64,000 nucleotides of DNA, taken from the NCBI RefSeq assembly GCF_030532325.1, contig NZ_JAUNLS010000008.1:39399-103398 (forward strand), read 5' to 3'. Below, one piece after another: positions 1 through 7,070 of the stretch (within the stretch, counting starts at the first letter, position 1; every line of letters begins with the position of its first letter). The DNA comes from Corynebacterium sp. Lineage in GTDB: Bacteria > Actinomycetota > Actinomycetes > Mycobacteriales > Mycobacteriaceae. Position numbers and translations under genes: made by a program. The notes under the pieces are model-generated. The model was not told the origin of the DNA and did no database searches. It saw only the letters and a list, made by a program, of their open reading frames with translations.

Positions 1-1496
1 GACGGGTTTTGCTGCCTAATCGCGTTCAAATGCTCGAAGAAATCACGCGTCGCCGCAGTGTCCAAGGACCGGCACGGCTCATCTAAGAGAACAGCACCGT
101 CGTGCTCTGCGGCATGGAGAAGAGTACGCACCAAGTGCAGACGTTGCCATTGCCCACCAGACAAGCCCTTGCGGGGATCAGCATCAAAGTTCACCAGCTC
201 GCAGAGTGGGAATGCTCGTGGCGGTGTTTCGCTCTTCAAAAAGCTGTCTCTCAAAGGCAATGGAAAGCGTGGGGGATCCTGAAATGCCATTACCGGCGTT
301 CCGGCCACACAAACTTCACCACTGTCCGGAACAAGCAAACCAGCACAAAGAGATAAGGCTGTTGACTTTCCCGCCCCGTTCGCACCAGTCAGGGCAACTA
401 ACTCGCCCGGCAGAACTTCCAATGAAGCATTGACAAGAATAGGCTCAGACTGCCGACTGTAAGTCACGTTTTTCATTGTCAATCCGACGGGCTCAGCTAT
501 CGGCGAGTTAGCTTCTCGGTGATCCTCTCGGACAAACGACAATCCACTGGAGATCTCCCGCAACACTCGCGTGGACTTTGCAAGAGCAACTCCGGAATCA
601 CCGGTTGGCCCCAACCCCTCAAGAGCGAGCATCAGCGGAATAGTGCTCGCTACCAATCCCAGTGAAACTGTGCCTGATAAAGACTGGGAGATAACAACAG
701 AGCAACTAATCGCAAGTGCAACTACCTCAGCTACGTTGCTGAAGATGAGCGGTATCAACGCTTTCTGACGTACCTGAAGTGACATCGCGGAAACCTCGCG
801 CGCTCGCTTTCTAAACAGAGACGAAAGAAAGCCAAATGCACGCAGATGGACAAAGTCAACTCTTCCGGCATGAGCTTGGGATACTAGATCTTGGGCGTAG
901 CTATTCTTTGCCGATATGTCCTCTGGCTCTACTTCAAGCCAACGCTGGAAATAATGTCCATTCACAATGAATGCCATTGCGAGCAACATCGCACAAACAA
1001 TATTCCACTGGATCAAAAAGAATAACGCAACCAATGAAGTAAGCCGCATCTTGAATACTTCGCCAGCCAGCGCAATGCATTCACGAAACCACCATTGCTG
1101 GGTATCGCTAACGAAAGCACGAGGTGTGTAGTCAGGCCTGCCCACAAGCATTGGCACGTGTTCCAACGCCTTCACTTGAAGATCTAGCTGAAGCCCTTGA
1201 ACTACATAATCAATAAGAAGCGGGCCAACAACGGCACATACGACGATCCCCCCAACAAGAGCTGCATCAAGAGCGGAAACTTCTCCCGTGGCTACGAAGA
1301 TGTCAATCACTCTTCCAGCGACCGGAAAGAAGGCGATCGAAACAACTGCCACGGCACTAGTCAGGACAACAAACAGACTTCCTCGGAAGGGATAAAGCCG
1401 TATCAGCTGAAAAGCCCATGCGAGACCTGAGTTGGTTTCAAGGACGCGAGTTCGAACCTCGATAACTGATGTTTTTAATTTTTCAATCGTACCCAA
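1..1496 (-). CDS. Fused ABC exporter (permease + ATPase), 3' end outside the window
   Basis: About 498 codons are visible and the frame is still open at the left edge. The start is a TTG preceded directly by an in-frame TAG, with GAGGTG six bases upstream. The first ~300 residues contain several hydrophobic segments (around 25-60, 65-95, 145-185 and 255-300), typical of an ABC permease domain. An ATPase domain follows, with Walker A GANGAGKST near residue 370, signature LSGGQ near 441 and Walker B AVLLDEP near 466; the H-loop lies off the window. One-chain permease-ATPase exporters like this usually export peptides, and they are the standard transporters of lasso and other modified-peptide clusters. 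Here it follows a 26-residue peptide gene and a TPR-like gene on the same strand, so peptide export or self-immunity is the likely role. The substrate is inferred. Confidence 0.85.
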   Translation of the reverse strand, partial: MGTIEKLKTSVIEVRTRVLETNSGLAWAFQLIRLYPFRGSLFVVLTSAVAVVSIAFFPVAGRVIDIFVATGEVSALDAALVGGIVVCAVVGPLLIDYVVQGLQLDLQVKALEHVPMLVGRPDYTPRAFVSDTQQWWFRECIALAGEVFKMRLTSLVALFFLIQWNIVCAMLLAMAFIVNGHYFQRWLEVEPEDISAKNSYAQDLVSQAHAGRVDFVHLRAFGFLSSLFRKRAREVSAMSLQVRQKALIPLIFSNVAEVVALAISCSVVISQSLSGTVSLGLVASTIPLMLALEGLGPTGDSGVALAKSTRVLREISSGLSFVREDHREANSPIAEPVGLTMKNVTYSRQSEPILVNASLEVLPGELVALTGANGAGKSTALSLCAGLLVPDSGEVCVAGTPVMAFQDPPRFPLPLRDSFLKSETPPRAFPLCELVNFDADPRKGLSGGQWQRLHLVRTLLHAAEHDGAVLLDEPCRSLDTAATRDFFEHLNAIRQQNP

Positions 1497-1661
1497 CTAT
1501 TGCACCTCACCACTAGTGAAATGGATAAGGGGGTAGAGTCTTAGCTCTTGCTAATAGTTCCAATCCACGAGAATGACTGCCATTTTTCCTAGACAGCTCC
1601 TCAAATAAACTAGAAAAACCACGGACACCGAAAAACGTCGGGATTAGAACCTTTGCACAGT

Positions 1662-1719
1662 TGAACGCTTCATCAAATTGCCCATTCAACTGAACGCTTC
1701 ATCAAATTGCCCATTCAAC
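1662..1719. repeat. Perfect 29-bp tandem duplication causing a frameshift
   Basis: Positions 1662-1690 and 1691-1719 are identical, back to back, on the plus strand (each begins TGAACGCTTC). Twenty-nine is not a multiple of three, so the second copy shifts the frame of the minus-strand TPR-like gene and creates the TGA that ends it at 1686. Reading the minus strand with a single copy keeps the frame open for about 48 further codons, to a TAG at 1515-1513. That lies just upstream of the exporter ribosome-binding site. Confidence 0.95.
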
Positions 1720-2909
1720 CCGTACAAACGCATACCGTCGTAAACAACTTTTTCGTCTATTTGACAACGTAGCTTCGCTTGTTCAAAAGTTTCCAAAGCT
1801 TTTTCATACTGGCCTGTTTTAATAAAACAATCTATAACAAGCTTATGGGCACCATAGAAGTCAGACTCACATCTAGCCGACTGCAATGCATAGTCAACTG
1901 AGCCCTCAAAATCTCCAGAACGGAATAATAATCGAGCCATATTTAGCAAGGCGACAGATTCGAGATGCACCAAGTGATGGGACCGCTCTTGTCCGCCCTT
2001 TGCTTGTGCAATTGATTCCAATGCTAAGCGCTTCGCCAACATCCCGTCTTTAACCTTCATCGCCGCTAGCGCAGCAGCATTGAGCAAAAAGGTTCTGTCC
2101 TCCAACCCAAGTTCCTTCTGCTGTTCTTGCGACATCCACGGCAATAGAATGTCAAGAGCCTTCTTTGAATTCTGCAAGTTGGTCGGAAAATATCGGGAAT
2201 AAAACGTAGAGACAAGTACGTCCAATTCCAACCGATCTGAAATAGATAGAGCCTCCCTATCTATAGATTGCAGGGTATCCCACCCTTCCACAGTCCTTGA
2301 ATTGATCTGTAGTAAAGATGCTTTTAGGAGCAACAGCTCAGGAGACAGCGCGGTTCCGCGCTGTTCATGAAACAGCAATAAAGCCAAAGGATTAACAGGA
2401 TCACCAGCAACCGATAGTTTTAGCAACTGATGCATATCGAGCCCGGTTTTAGAAGTGGCACTAAATCGCACAATTCTTGAGGGCGACTTGGACAGATCCT
2501 CTACCACTTCAAAGTCCGCGGTTGCATTCAGGAAGGGGCGTTCAACTCCAATTTGTTTTGGAATCGGTTTACTATTCACAAATAATGAAGCCGCAGCAAC
2601 CCATGCCGCAACTGCACTTTTTTGTATTTCCAACTGGTCATTTTTACAAAGCTCGAAGCGACTAAATGCGTACTCAATTTCCTCCGGTTCAGAGGCCAAA
2701 ACCACAGCAGCAACGCGTGAATAGATCGCTTGCGGAGGAAATATCCTACCCCCAGTCCGCTTCTGGTGATTCAATCCCACTCTTTTAGTGCGCAATACCG
2801 CTCCACAGGATAGATTTTGCTTCTCTTGACCCGCGTGCCGTGCGTTTCCTTCTTCAGGCCATATTCGACTAGGCGATAGATATTTTAAGACAGGATTAAA
2901 TTCAACCAT
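1686..2909 (-). CDS. Unrecognised TPR-like protein of the peptide locus, truncated by frameshift
   Basis: About 407 residues from the ATG at 2909, which has GGGG at a fair distance; an ATG at 2924 exists but has no ribosome-binding site. I do not recognise the N-terminal half. The C-terminal half (from about residue 225) is mostly helical with spaced A/G/Y/F residues, and near residues 365-390 it reads GAHKLVIDCFIKTGQYEKAL, a good tetratricopeptide-like unit. There is no signal peptide or membrane segment, so it should be cytoplasmic. It sits between a small peptide gene and a peptide-type ABC exporter in one operon. TPR proteins in such settings can bind peptides as sensors or act as maturation partners; neither role can be read from the sequence. 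The last codons fall in a 29-bp tandem duplication, and the un-duplicated gene would run to 1513, about 48 residues longer. Confidence 0.7.
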   Translation of the reverse strand: MVEFNPVLKYLSPSRIWPEEGNARHAGQEKQNLSCGAVLRTKRVGLNHQKRTGGRIFPPQAIYSRVAAVVLASEPEEIEYAFSRFELCKNDQLEIQKSAVAAWVAAASLFVNSKPIPKQIGVERPFLNATADFEVVEDLSKSPSRIVRFSATSKTGLDMHQLLKLSVAGDPVNPLALLLFHEQRGTALSPELLLLKASLLQINSRTVEGWDTLQSIDREALSISDRLELDVLVSTFYSRYFPTNLQNSKKALDILLPWMSQEQQKELGLEDRTFLLNAAALAAMKVKDGMLAKRLALESIAQAKGGQERSHHLVHLESVALLNMARLLFRSGDFEGSVDYALQSARCESDFYGAHKLVIDCFIKTGQYEKALETFEQAKLRCQIDEKVVYDGMRLYGLNGQFDEAFS

Positions 2910-2929
2910 GGCTGCCCCAATCATAAAGG

Positions 2930-2953
2930 GAGCGCCGGCGATTCCCGGCGCTC
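2930..2953 (-). terminator. Hairpin between peptide gene and downstream genes (likely leaky attenuator)
   Basis: The 9-bp arms GAGCGCCGG (2930-2938) and CCGGCGCTC (2945-2953) pair perfectly around a 6-base loop. On the minus strand the hairpin is followed only by CCTTTATG, a weak U-tract. It begins a few bases after the small peptide stop. A partial terminator here would give much more peptide mRNA than mRNA for the TPR-like protein and exporter, as is common in secreted-peptide operons. Confidence 0.65.
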
Positions 2954-2960
2954 GAGTTAG

Positions 2961-3041
2961 TTACTTGCAGTGACGGTATGCGGGCGCGCAGCCCATAAAG
3001 GCTTCGTCCAGCAGCAGCTCTTCGAGAGTTGCGTGTCTCAT
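2961..3041 (-). CDS. 26-residue peptide, candidate precursor of a secreted or modified peptide
   Basis: ATG at 3041, stop TAA at 2963-2961, with a very strong ribosome-binding site (AAAGGAGGGACT before the ATG). Residues 1-16 form an acidic, leucine-rich stretch containing TLEELLLDEAF, which resembles RiPP leader segments. The last ten residues are GCAPAYRHCK, with two cysteines seven positions apart around a Pro, a Tyr and a His. A Gly just before the first Cys could be part of a cleavage site. It is the first gene of an operon with a TPR-like gene and a peptide-type ABC exporter, separated from them by a hairpin. No modification enzyme is visible, but the operon continues off the left edge. 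Alternatives are a signalling pheromone or a leader peptide that regulates downstream genes. I know of no named family that it matches. Confidence 0.7.
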   Translation of the reverse strand: MRHATLEELLLDEAFMGCAPAYRHCK

Positions 3042-3083
3042 AGTCCCTCCTTTCTTTGCTGTATATCATAGTTATACTCTCAC

Positions 3084-3097
3084 GTGTTTTATAACAC
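3084..3097. promoter_or_regulatory. Inverted repeat in the peptide-operon promoter region
   Basis: On the minus strand this reads GTGTTATAAAACAC, 5-bp arms (GTGTT/AACAC) around ATAA. It is followed by the AT-rich TATAACTATGATATAC, a plausible -10 area 25-45 bases before the peptide start. It may be an operator. The position suits a repressor, but the protein is unknown. Confidence 0.4.
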
Positions 3098-3278
3098 AAT
3101 AGCCTACGGGCATATAAAACTCGATGAGCTCATTGATGGCCCGAGCTTGCCAAGTAAATGCGCTTCGGGTTTAACCGTGGGTAGTACCGGCTCAATACTG
3201 AAAGCGTTAGCAGCATGAAGTTCGGCACGTTCACATATACGCAACTGGCGAATCTTCCCAAGTTTGTTTATCCAATGA

Positions 3279-3872
3279 CTCTTTGGACTCGGAGCCGAGA
3301 CACTTGCCGAAGTTGCCACAACTGTCCACCACACCCGAATCACGTTCAATGACTGGCTCAAACAACGCACCTACCGCAGCTGCCTTACCCCAGAACAAGT
3401 ACCCACATGGGTAAACACCAACCAAAAATGGTGGTACACCCACCGCAATGCCCGCAGAGCACTACGACGACTAGAAAAGCTGCTCAAAGCAGGCGAACTC
3501 TTCGTCTTCCTTACCCCACCCCAAGGCACCACCACTGACCTCAAGTCCACCACAAACCTCCTAGAAGGAGGAATCAACAAACAGCTCAAAGACCTCGCCG
3601 GCAAACACCGCGGCATGTTCGACGAACACCAACGCATCACCATGGACTGGTGGCTCTACCACCACACCCCATCACCAAGACCACCACTCGAGCTAGCCAA
3701 AGAACAAGACTTCGGCCGCCTAGGAGAACAAGCCGCACACCAAGCCTGGCAACAAGAACAACAGCAACGCTACGGCAGCCCCGACGGACGCCCAGCAACC
3801 TACGACACCGGCATCGACCAAGAATGGAACCCCAGCATAGGCATCAGAAAGGGCTGGGCCGGCAAAGGCTAA
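3279..3872 (+). pseudogene. IS1249-like transposase, N-terminally truncated remnant
   Basis: The frame is open from the codon after a TGA at 3276 to the TAA/TAG region at 3870-3872 and gives about 197 residues without a proper start. The text includes LAEVATTVHHTRITFNDWLK, then TTNLLEGGINKQLKDLAGKHRGM, here given in shortened form as NLLEGGINKQLKDL followed by HRGM, and HQRITMDWWLYHHT. The EGGIN...HRGM...HQR pattern is, from memory, that of the corynebacterial IS1249 transposase group. Only the C-terminal half survives; the segment upstream (3100-3275) carries stops in this frame. It is therefore a dead insertion sequence lying between the peptide locus promoter and the tRNA genes. Confidence 0.75.
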
Positions 3873-3931
3873 ATCCACACAAAATGTCCCTTAAGATGAC
3901 ACGCCGCAAATCCACACAAAAGGCCTCTTAA
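3871..3931 (+). repeat. Imperfect direct repeat at the IS end
   Basis: AAATCCACACAAAA is present at 3871-3884 and again at 3908-3921, each followed by a related tail ending CTTAA (3894 and 3931). It directly follows the transposase stop codon and probably marks the right terminus of the insertion element, duplicated or serving as two transposase-binding sites. Confidence 0.55.
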
Positions 3932-3963
3932 CCCGGAGACGCTGGGACAATTCGGCACACACG

Positions 3964-3998
3964 AACACCCTCCAGCCAGAATGACTGGAGGGTGTTTT
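3964..3998. terminator. Strong 12-bp hairpin between the IS remnant and the tRNA genes
   Basis: AACACCCTCCAG (3964-3975) pairs perfectly with CTGGAGGGTGTT (3985-3996) around a 9-base loop. On the plus strand the second arm runs into TTTT. It lies just after the 3' end of tRNA-Ala on the minus strand and downstream of the transposase remnant on the plus strand, so it can end transcription from either side. Confidence 0.8.
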
Positions 3999-4002
3999 CC
4001 TG

Positions 4003-4075
4003 TGGAGCATAGGAGAATCGAACTCCTGACCTTCTGCTTGCAAAGCAGATGCTCTACCAATTGAGCTAATGCCCC
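4003..4075 (-). tRNA. tRNA-Ala (anticodon UGC)
   Basis: The minus strand reads GGGGCATTAGCTCAATTGG as acceptor and D-arm, then CTGCTTTGCAAGCAG as anticodon stem-loop with TGC, a GTTCGATTC T-loop, and ATGCTCCA closing the 7-bp acceptor stem. It is 73 nt with no encoded CCA. It follows tRNA-Ile by 11 bases, probably on one transcript. Confidence 0.97.
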
Positions 4076-4086
4076 ATTGTTCCTGG

Positions 4087-4160
4087 TGGGCCTAGCTGGA
4101 ATCGAACCAGCGACCTCATCGTTATCAGCGATGCGCTCTAACCGACTGAGCTATAGGCCC
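4087..4160 (-). tRNA. tRNA-Ile (anticodon GAU)
   Basis: The minus strand begins GGGCCTATAGCTCAGTCGG, has the anticodon loop CTGATAA (GAT), a GGTTCGATTCC T-arm and ends TAGGCCCA. It is 74 nt without CCA. A tRNA-Ile/tRNA-Ala pair downstream of gyrA is a typical corynebacterial arrangement, though here several accessory genes separate them. Confidence 0.97.
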
Positions 4161-4347
4161 CTAGCGGAACGAGTAGTAACTCTACATAGAACCCTCCACA
4201 GAACACAAATCGCATGGTCAACCATGGTTTTAATACGGTTTGCACGGGCGGCAGGCGCACGCCTATCCGCCCGGCGATTCACGCGCGTGATGTGATGATA
4301 GGCACTATATTGATACAGCATTAGCCACAACACATAGGAGGCGTTCT

Positions 4348-5280
4348 ATGACGACTTTTCTGCCGCATGCGGTGAACCTCTCAGAGTGGAGAGACTTCCT
4401 GGCGCAGAACTTCGCCTCCTTGCGTACCGCCGAAGCACCCAACGCCCAAGACTTCAGCGCCGCCTTTGAGCGCAGACTCGTGGGCAACATCGAAATCTAT
4501 GACATCGCCACCGAGGCACACACCCTGGAGCGCTCCCCGCAGCTCATTAGCCGCGATGCGCCGCGTGACGTCAAGATCTACCTGCAGCTCACCGGGACGA
4601 GCATCGTGGAGCAGGGACCGCGCTCCTGTTCCTTGCGGCCGGGAGAGCTCACCATTTTTGTTACCCACCAGCCCTACGTCGTGCGCTTCCCCCAATCGCA
4701 GACGGGGCTGCTGATCAAGTTCCCGGCCTCCCTCGTCACCGCCACGGTGGAGCTGATGGAAAGGATTTCCACCACGGTTATCAAGGATTCCGAGGGTATG
4801 GGCGCCGTGCTCATCCCGGCGCTGCGCGCTTTGGGTAGCGCGCCTGAGCTGTCTGCCGACGCCCTCTCCGCGCAGGCCCTGGAGCATCTCCTGGAGGGGG
4901 TCGTGCTGGCCGTCGCCCAGCAGCAGCTCTCCCAGCACGAGCGCATCGGGGACCAGCTCTTTGTCAAGGCCACCGAGCACATCGACCTCAACCTGGGCGA
5001 TCCGGAACTCAGCCCCAAAACCGTGGCCGACGCCCTATTTGTCTCACTGCGCAACCTGCAAAAGCACTTCGCGGATCATAATCTCACCGTGACCAGATTT
5101 ATCCGCTCCCGCCGCTTACACATGATTCGGCGCGACCTAGCCAACCCGAGCTTTCAGCACCTTTCCATCATGGACATCGCGGAATCACACGGGGTGACCG
5201 ACGCCAGCTACATGTCGCGCTCCTTCAAGTCCGAGTTCGGGCTCAGCCCGCGGGCGTACCGGCTGCGCGCGGCCGGATGA
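4348..5280 (+). CDS. AraC-family transcriptional regulator
   Basis: A 310-residue protein with AGGAGG six bases before the ATG. Residues about 30-190 form the N-terminal ligand-binding domain of the AraC-binding-like type (IYLQLTGTSIVEQGPRSCSL, then LRPGELTIF). Residues about 205-305 carry two helix-turn-helix units ending in the classic SYMSRSFKSEFGLSPRAYR signature. The ligand cannot be told. The closest candidate targets are the lipoprotein gene just downstream on the same strand and the amine oxidase at 7.1-8.4 kb, a class sometimes paired with AraC regulators; this link is inference only. Confidence 0.9.
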   Translation: MTTFLPHAVNLSEWRDFLAQNFASLRTAEAPNAQDFSAAFERRLVGNIEIYDIATEAHTLERSPQLISRDAPRDVKIYLQLTGTSIVEQGPRSCSLRPGELTIFVTHQPYVVRFPQSQTGLLIKFPASLVTATVELMERISTTVIKDSEGMGAVLIPALRALGSAPELSADALSAQALEHLLEGVVLAVAQQQLSQHERIGDQLFVKATEHIDLNLGDPELSPKTVADALFVSLRNLQKHFADHNLTVTRFIRSRRLHMIRRDLANPSFQHLSIMDIAESHGVTDASYMSRSFKSEFGLSPRAYRLRAAG

Positions 5281-5345
5281 TTGTCCACCACCAGTTGCTT
5301 CACCACACCGGCACACAGCTCGCTCTACGGTTCAGCACAGGCCTT

Positions 5346-5364
5346 TATACCCCATAGGGGTATA
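5346..5364. promoter_or_regulatory. Copper-repressor-type palindrome (CsoR-like operator)
   Basis: TATACCCC-ATA-GGGGTATA is a perfect 8-bp inverted repeat with a 3-bp spacer, about 100 bases before the lipoprotein start. C/G-rich arms flanked by TA are the known form of CsoR operators (core ATACCCC...GGGGTAT). Control by a CsoR protein encoded elsewhere is inferred. Confidence 0.7.
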
Positions 5365-5466
5365 GTCGGACTCGCGCGGCGGTCTCCCGATCGCCCACGA
5401 CTATGTCCGATACAAATTCAGCGAAGCCAAAACAACGAGTATTCAACAACGTTTAAGGAGTGAGCA

Positions 5467-5892
5467 ATGACCAAGCCTTTCGTCGCCACCGCAGCCGCAG
5501 CCGTCCTCGCCGCAGGCCTTAGCGCCTGCACCCCGCCCAACGAGAACCCCTCCCCCGGCACCTCTGCCCAGGAGACCGCCGCCAGTGAGGGGAGCACGAG
5601 TACTGCGGCCGAGGGCCATGACCAGGGCTCCAGCCACTCCGGACACGAGGGAATGGAGCACCCCACCGACGGCGGCCCCGTCCCCGCCGGGATGCAGCCG
5701 GCGGCTGACCCCGCCTTCCCGGTTGGCTCCACCGTTACCCTCAACACCGACCACATGCCGGGCATGGAGGGGGCCACGGCCACCATTGATTCCTCCACCG
5801 ACCAAACTGTGTACGTGGTTGACTACGAGGCCGACGGCACGCAGTGGAAGAACCACAAGTGGGTCGTGGAGGATGAAATCCAGCCTGCCTAA
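5467..5892 (+). CDS. Secreted lipoprotein with a DUF1541/YdhK-like domain, probable copper binding
   Basis: 141 residues, with AAGGAG six bases before the ATG. A signal peptide ends in the lipobox LSAC (Cys about 21), so it should be a lipid-anchored surface protein. It then has a Ser/Thr-rich linker with HDQGSSHSGHEGMEHP, and a C-terminal half with HMPGMEGATATID and VYVVDYEADG...KWVVEDE, which matches one DUF1541 unit; the YdhK family normally carries two. Many His and Met residues and the CsoR-type palindrome upstream point to copper binding or buffering. It is monocistronic, convergent with the next gene. The family call is good; the metal role is inferred. Confidence 0.8.
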   Translation: MTKPFVATAAAAVLAAGLSACTPPNENPSPGTSAQETAASEGSTSTAAEGHDQGSSHSGHEGMEHPTDGGPVPAGMQPAADPAFPVGSTVTLNTDHMPGMEGATATIDSSTDQTVYVVDYEADGTQWKNHKWVVEDEIQPA

Positions 5893-5902
5893 TTAGCCCT
5901 AA

Positions 5903-6895
5903 TTAACGCGGCAGGAAGCGCGACAGAAGGCCAGACAGGTCGAGCGCACCGATCTGATTAGCCAGGCCGACCAGCGCGATGATCGCCGAGATGACCCCCA
6001 GGGCGATGTTGATGCCCTTGACGGCCTCCGGGTTGTCGCTGCTCAGGCCGATGCTGATGCCGCCCTTGCCGTAACCCAGGTCCGGCTTGCCGGCAAGCGG
6101 CTCGCTCTCACCCGGCTTCGGCTCCAGCAGGCCGGTGGCGCGCTCGCCATCCTTCGGGGCGCGGTAGAGGGTCTGCTTGTACCAGAGGTTCTTGGTGGAA
6201 CCCTGGGTGACAAGTTCCGAGCCATTCACGGCCGCGAAGAAGTGCTCATAGCCCTTGCCCGGGGTGTGCACGCCACCAAAACCCCAGACCGTGTGCCTCG
6301 GATGCAGAAGGTGGACGAGGTGGCCGTTCGCAGTCGACCACTCACCGTTGGCCTGCTGCAGCGCCTTGAGCTCGCCCTTGCCCCAGCTATCCATGATGGC
6401 GGTGCGCATGGTGAGCGTATTGCCCATAGCCAGAGACTCCACCTCCGGAGCGCGATCGCCGCGGGTGGCGCTTGCCGTCTCGGAGCCGTCCGGGCGGACG
6501 TGGCCCCACACCCCGGTGATCTCCACCGCACGCTGCACTGCGATCCAGTTGAGATCTTGGTCGATCTTGATGTCCTGGTACTGCTCCTTGGTGGTGATGC
6601 CTTCCTGGCGGGCGGCATCCTGCAGCGTGCCGTTGTAGGGGTCAAAACTGTAGCCCTTGAACGGCGGGTTGACGTCCCACATGTAGCCGCGCAGCTCCTT
6701 GAGGGCCTTCGCGCCCTCAATCGTGCCGTTGGAGGGGTTGTAGATGTAGGTGCCGCCCACGAACTGATCGCTCTCAACGTTGAGCTCAACGCCGGTGGTG
6801 GGATCCGGGGCCGCCTGGGCAATGGCCGGCATGCCGGCCACGATCAGTGCCGAGGCGGCGACGGGGGCGAGGAAGCGGCGCGCAAAGGAAGACAT
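5903..6895 (-). CDS. Secreted protein, possible CAP/SCP-like domain with C-terminal membrane anchor
   Basis: 330 residues. AGGAG sits close before the ATG. Residues 1-28 are a Sec signal peptide ending AIAQA-A. The middle region (about 85-225) contains LNWIAVQRAVEITGVWGH, RTAIMDSWG and LLHPRHTVWGFGGVHTP, which resembles the Nx(R)..W...H pattern of CAP/SCP secreted domains in corynebacteria. The C-terminus (about 290-320) is hydrophobic (INIALGVISAIIALVGL) and could anchor it in the membrane or outer layer. The biochemical function is unknown. It stands alone between the lipoprotein and the amine oxidase. Confidence 0.65.
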   Translation of the reverse strand: MSSFARRFLAPVAASALIVAGMPAIAQAAPDPTTGVELNVESDQFVGGTYIYNPSNGTIEGAKALKELRGYMWDVNPPFKGYSFDPYNGTLQDAARQEGITTKEQYQDIKIDQDLNWIAVQRAVEITGVWGHVRPDGSETASATRGDRAPEVESLAMGNTLTMRTAIMDSWGKGELKALQQANGEWSTANGHLVHLLHPRHTVWGFGGVHTPGKGYEHFFAAVNGSELVTQGSTKNLWYKQTLYRAPKDGERATGLLEPKPGESEPLAGKPDLGYGKGGISIGLSSDNPEAVKGINIALGVISAIIALVGLANQIGALDLSGLLSRFLPR

Positions 6896-7070
6896 GGATT
6901 CTCCTGGGAAAGAGTGAGGGAGCGAGACAGAAAATGATGAAACACAGGGCTAGCTTGGTGAAGTACAGCGTTAACCTGTAGTTTCACAGCAAATCTTAAC
7001 TCTGCTTCGCGGGAATATCAGGAAAAGAGCATCGATCTTCACTCCCTACTCCCCCAGGTAGAGTGTGAGA

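Noticed and set aside
2902-3099. 65-codon minus-strand frame overlapping the 26-residue peptide
   Set aside because: It lacks a ribosome-binding site at its start, is Arg/Ser-rich without a pattern, and covers the well-initiated peptide ORF in another frame.
3104-3370. Minus-strand frame of 88 codons over the transposase remnant
   Set aside because: Opposite strand of IS1249-like coding sequence, with no recognizable content.
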